Positions 61,401-64,000 of a stretch of 64,000 nucleotides of DNA are shown here, piece by piece. The stretch lies in the NCBI RefSeq assembly GCF_901709675.1, contig NC_051093.1, forward strand, positions 7,617,553-7,681,552, read 5' to 3'. A program made the position numbers and the translations under genes. The notes beneath the pieces are model-generated. The model saw only the letters and a list, made by a program, of their open reading frames with translations. It had not been told where the DNA came from and ran no database searches. The first letter of the stretch is position 1. Each line of letters begins with the position of its first letter. Origin of the DNA: Syngnathus acus. Taxonomy: Eukaryota; Chordata; Actinopteri; Syngnathiformes; Syngnathidae.

Positions 61401-64000
61401 CTGAAATGACAAAAAAAGAGAGGATTGCATATTAATAAGAATTACTCAAATGCGAATAACGCATAGTATGTTTGAGTATATCAATATAATCATTACAATC
61501 CCAGCCAGTAACTCATGTCTAAAAATGTCTACAGCGATAATCAGCAAAATCATTCTGGCATTCTGGAATAGTCGCCGGTCAGTCTTGAATAAAACGAGTC
61601 AAAAAAAAGAAAATAAATTTACATTCATAGACTTCAGGAAACAAGATGGACACAATCGATATAGCACGTCGCTATGAACTTGGCACATTGACACAAATCC
61701 ATGACTACACAAAAAATAAAGGCATGTGTGTGTGTGTGTGGGCTTGTGTGTGTGTGTGTACGAATGAGGAAGCTCCGTCACCACCTGGGCATCTGGATTA
61801 ACAGCTACGGGCAGTGAGTCAAGCTTAGTTTCTATTAGCGATGAATGGTCTGGAAACTAATGGCACTTTTGTGCTGTAAAGCGCAACGAGCTGATAACGT
61901 TGGAGGGCATTGATTGAGGTTTATTTCCTACTAAATATTATTCACGATGGCAACAAGCAGAGGACCATTCCAAAGAAATGTAACAGTATATCATGGTTGG
62001 GTTGTAAAATAAGTCTCAACATTTTAGGCCCTTATTTGTACAATGATGGATAAAAAAAAAAAGTCTGTTGTATTAAATGTCTATTCAATTTTTATTTGCC
62101 TCACCAAGACTCTTAAGTCGATTTGTTTGCTTCACACCAGGGTACAAATGATAGCATTCACACTTGCCCAAACAAATCACATTAAGACAACGACAGTTTG
62201 TTTTAACCCGAGCAAATGTGAAATGTGAACACGGTGTTAATGACTGCACTTCCCTAAGTGCCCCGATGAATCACTATCCGTATAAATAAATAAACAGCGC
62301 ACTTCTAACAGATGCCTCTGCAAGCTAGCAGGGAATTATCTGATACCAACCCGATGTGCTTGTAGATAGCTTTCCAATAGTAAACATTTTCCTATAGCGC
62401 AGAGGTCATCGACCTCTTTAGCATGAAGTTTGATTTTTACGAAAAAATTGTAATATTACATCAAAAGTATGTAATTTAACAAACCTCATAATTCCAGACG
62501 AGTCCATTTCACAAGCTCCGTGAATTGATTCTATGTGCACCTTTTTTTTTTTGGCTCGACTCATGCGCAGGTGGGAATATTCAGACTTTATTCACACAAA
62601 TAGTCAAGGGCACACCTATAGTGCCAGACTACAGTCTAAGCCATGCAGTCTGCAGCCACTGCATATTTATCTAAGTCTCCATCCCATTCCGCACATACTC
62701 AGACACGCACACAACTATAGATCAGCCTGCATTTGAGGTCAAGTTGAAACATTGAGGAAAGTGCGCAAGACATTTTCTTTTCTTGCATCAAAAAGACACA
62801 GACTGTGCATACACATAGACACTAAGTTAATATATTAACCATAAAGAAGAGTTAAACTAGACGGCATAACCTCTTGCAGCTGTGTGCAGAACATGCTCGA
62901 CAGATGAGGAAGAATTTCTTTCCGCAAACATCCCATGTGTTACGTTCCATAGAAACCAACTCATTTCTGCAACATCTGGTATACATTGCTTCCAGTCGGC
63001 CTGAACACACAAGCCACGCACGTGCTCAAGCACACACGGTCCGGCCGGAGACTTGTTCAATCCAACTCCATCTATCGAACTAATTATTACCAGGCACACA
63101 GAAGATTGTGTGTCAAAATGAAACACTTGGATTTTGAGAGAGGGGAAGTAAAATTGGTGTAGGTAAGGTAACAGGTGGCAGTCAGATCTGAGTTTAGCCA
63201 TCTAAAAAAAATTGACAACAAGCATTACATTTTATTTTGGATCAAAATGGCCAAATTTGTTTGTGTTAGCAATAGCTGAGTCAGCTAAATAAATTCTGAC
63301 ATTGATCAAATCAATAAAGACGAATTTAGGGGAACAGAATTGCAGAATTTCTGTCAGATTATCTGGAAAATTAAAAAGTCTCTAATAGATCTAGATTTAT
63401 TTGCTAATAAGTCTGTATTTGCTGTCAGTATGGTGCAAGCAGGTGTAAAGTAGGCCCAGATGTTGCCTGACCAAAGACGCATCACAAATAATATGATAGC
63501 CCGTGCCAAAACTTGAACAAAAAAACTTTAAAAAATACTGGACTATTGGGACAAAGATGGCCAAGGTCCCACAGCACACTAAAGTTCGGGTTAACGAGCC
63601 TGCCGTGGCCACTGGGAACATAATATAAACACAGCATAACCAAAGGGCCGTGAAATTTTCATTCTGGGGCGTGAATGGCTCGAGTGAATTCATAAATAAA
63701 CCACCTCTAAACAAATAAATGAAATATGTTCTTCCGATAATACAGGTTGCATTGTCATTTTGAAATTGGAAGGATGGAGTGGACGTCAACAATGTTAGGA
63801 TTGAAGAAAAGCTGCTTTCTTCAATGAGAACATTCTCCGCAACCCACATCGCAGGAAGAGAACACTCAAATTATACCTATATAGGATTCTTAGGAAAACA
63901 TAAAGGGTTGAATTACAGCTGAGAACTGGAATTGAAAACCACCGGACTGGGCGACGCAGGAAGACAAGTGGCAGCAGGGAGTCTGAAACTTCAGAACCGC
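61401..64000 (-). other. 3' part of smurf2 intron 1
   Basis: I searched for the first coding exon (a short exon ending near VKLRLTV) and do not see it, so intron 1 extends past the window. It includes a long interrupted (TG)n tract at 61725-61760. An open frame of 150 codons on the minus strand (63397-63849) has no recognisable similarity. Confidence 0.6.
61725..61760. repeat. Interrupted (TG)n microsatellite
   Basis: Two TG runs separated by GGGCT, inside smurf2 intron 1. Confidence 0.8.

Overview
The window is nuclear DNA of a vertebrate, most likely a teleost fish. It holds split genes with GT-AG introns (two are GC-AG), AATAAA poly(A) signals, microsatellites, Tc1-like and hAT-like transposon remnants, and proteins that align along their whole length with vertebrate families. 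I cannot name the species. Several introns are only 60-90 bp, as is common in compact fish genomes.

Layout: (1) 1-24.1 kb, plus strand: nearly all of non-muscle myosin heavy chain II-B (myh10). It has 40 constitutive coding exons that sum to an open frame of 1,980 codons, plus two small neuronal-type cassette exons: B1/N30 in loop 1 and B2/R18 in loop 2. (2) 24.2-26.2 kb, plus strand: arylalkylamine N-acetyltransferase (aanat, nearest the AANAT1 type), three coding exons, 223 residues. (3) 26.37-29.69 kb: a homogenised tandem array of about 14 copies of a 235-bp foldback unit, lying between convergent genes. (4) 30.0-41.0 kb, minus strand: envoplakin (evpl), 22 coding exons, 2,033 residues. 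(5) 42.6-47.7 kb, minus strand: DEAD-box RNA helicase ddx5, 13 coding exons, 611 residues. (6) about 48.4 kb to beyond the right edge, minus strand: E3 ubiquitin ligase smurf2. Everything is present except the first coding exon, and there is an apparent 48-nt cassette exon between WW3 and HECT.

The genes do not form a functional unit. They are a synteny block: the human orthologues all lie on chromosome 17 (MYH10 on 17p; AANAT and EVPL on 17q25; DDX5 and SMURF2 on 17q23), so the block fits a rearranged piece of one ancestral chromosome.

The most interesting non-textbook items are: a GC-donor B1 exon followed by six TGCATG (Rbfox-type) motifs in one intron; the 235-bp array, in which the core of the hairpin is inverted in the first two units, with a short telomere-like tract in a disrupted unit; the smurf2 cassette exon; an extended AANAT tail after the 14-3-3 site; and a poly-Asp run in envoplakin. 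Exon borders were read by eye from splice sites and protein similarity. Reading-frame sums close exactly for all five genes, counting smurf2 from its first exon in the window.
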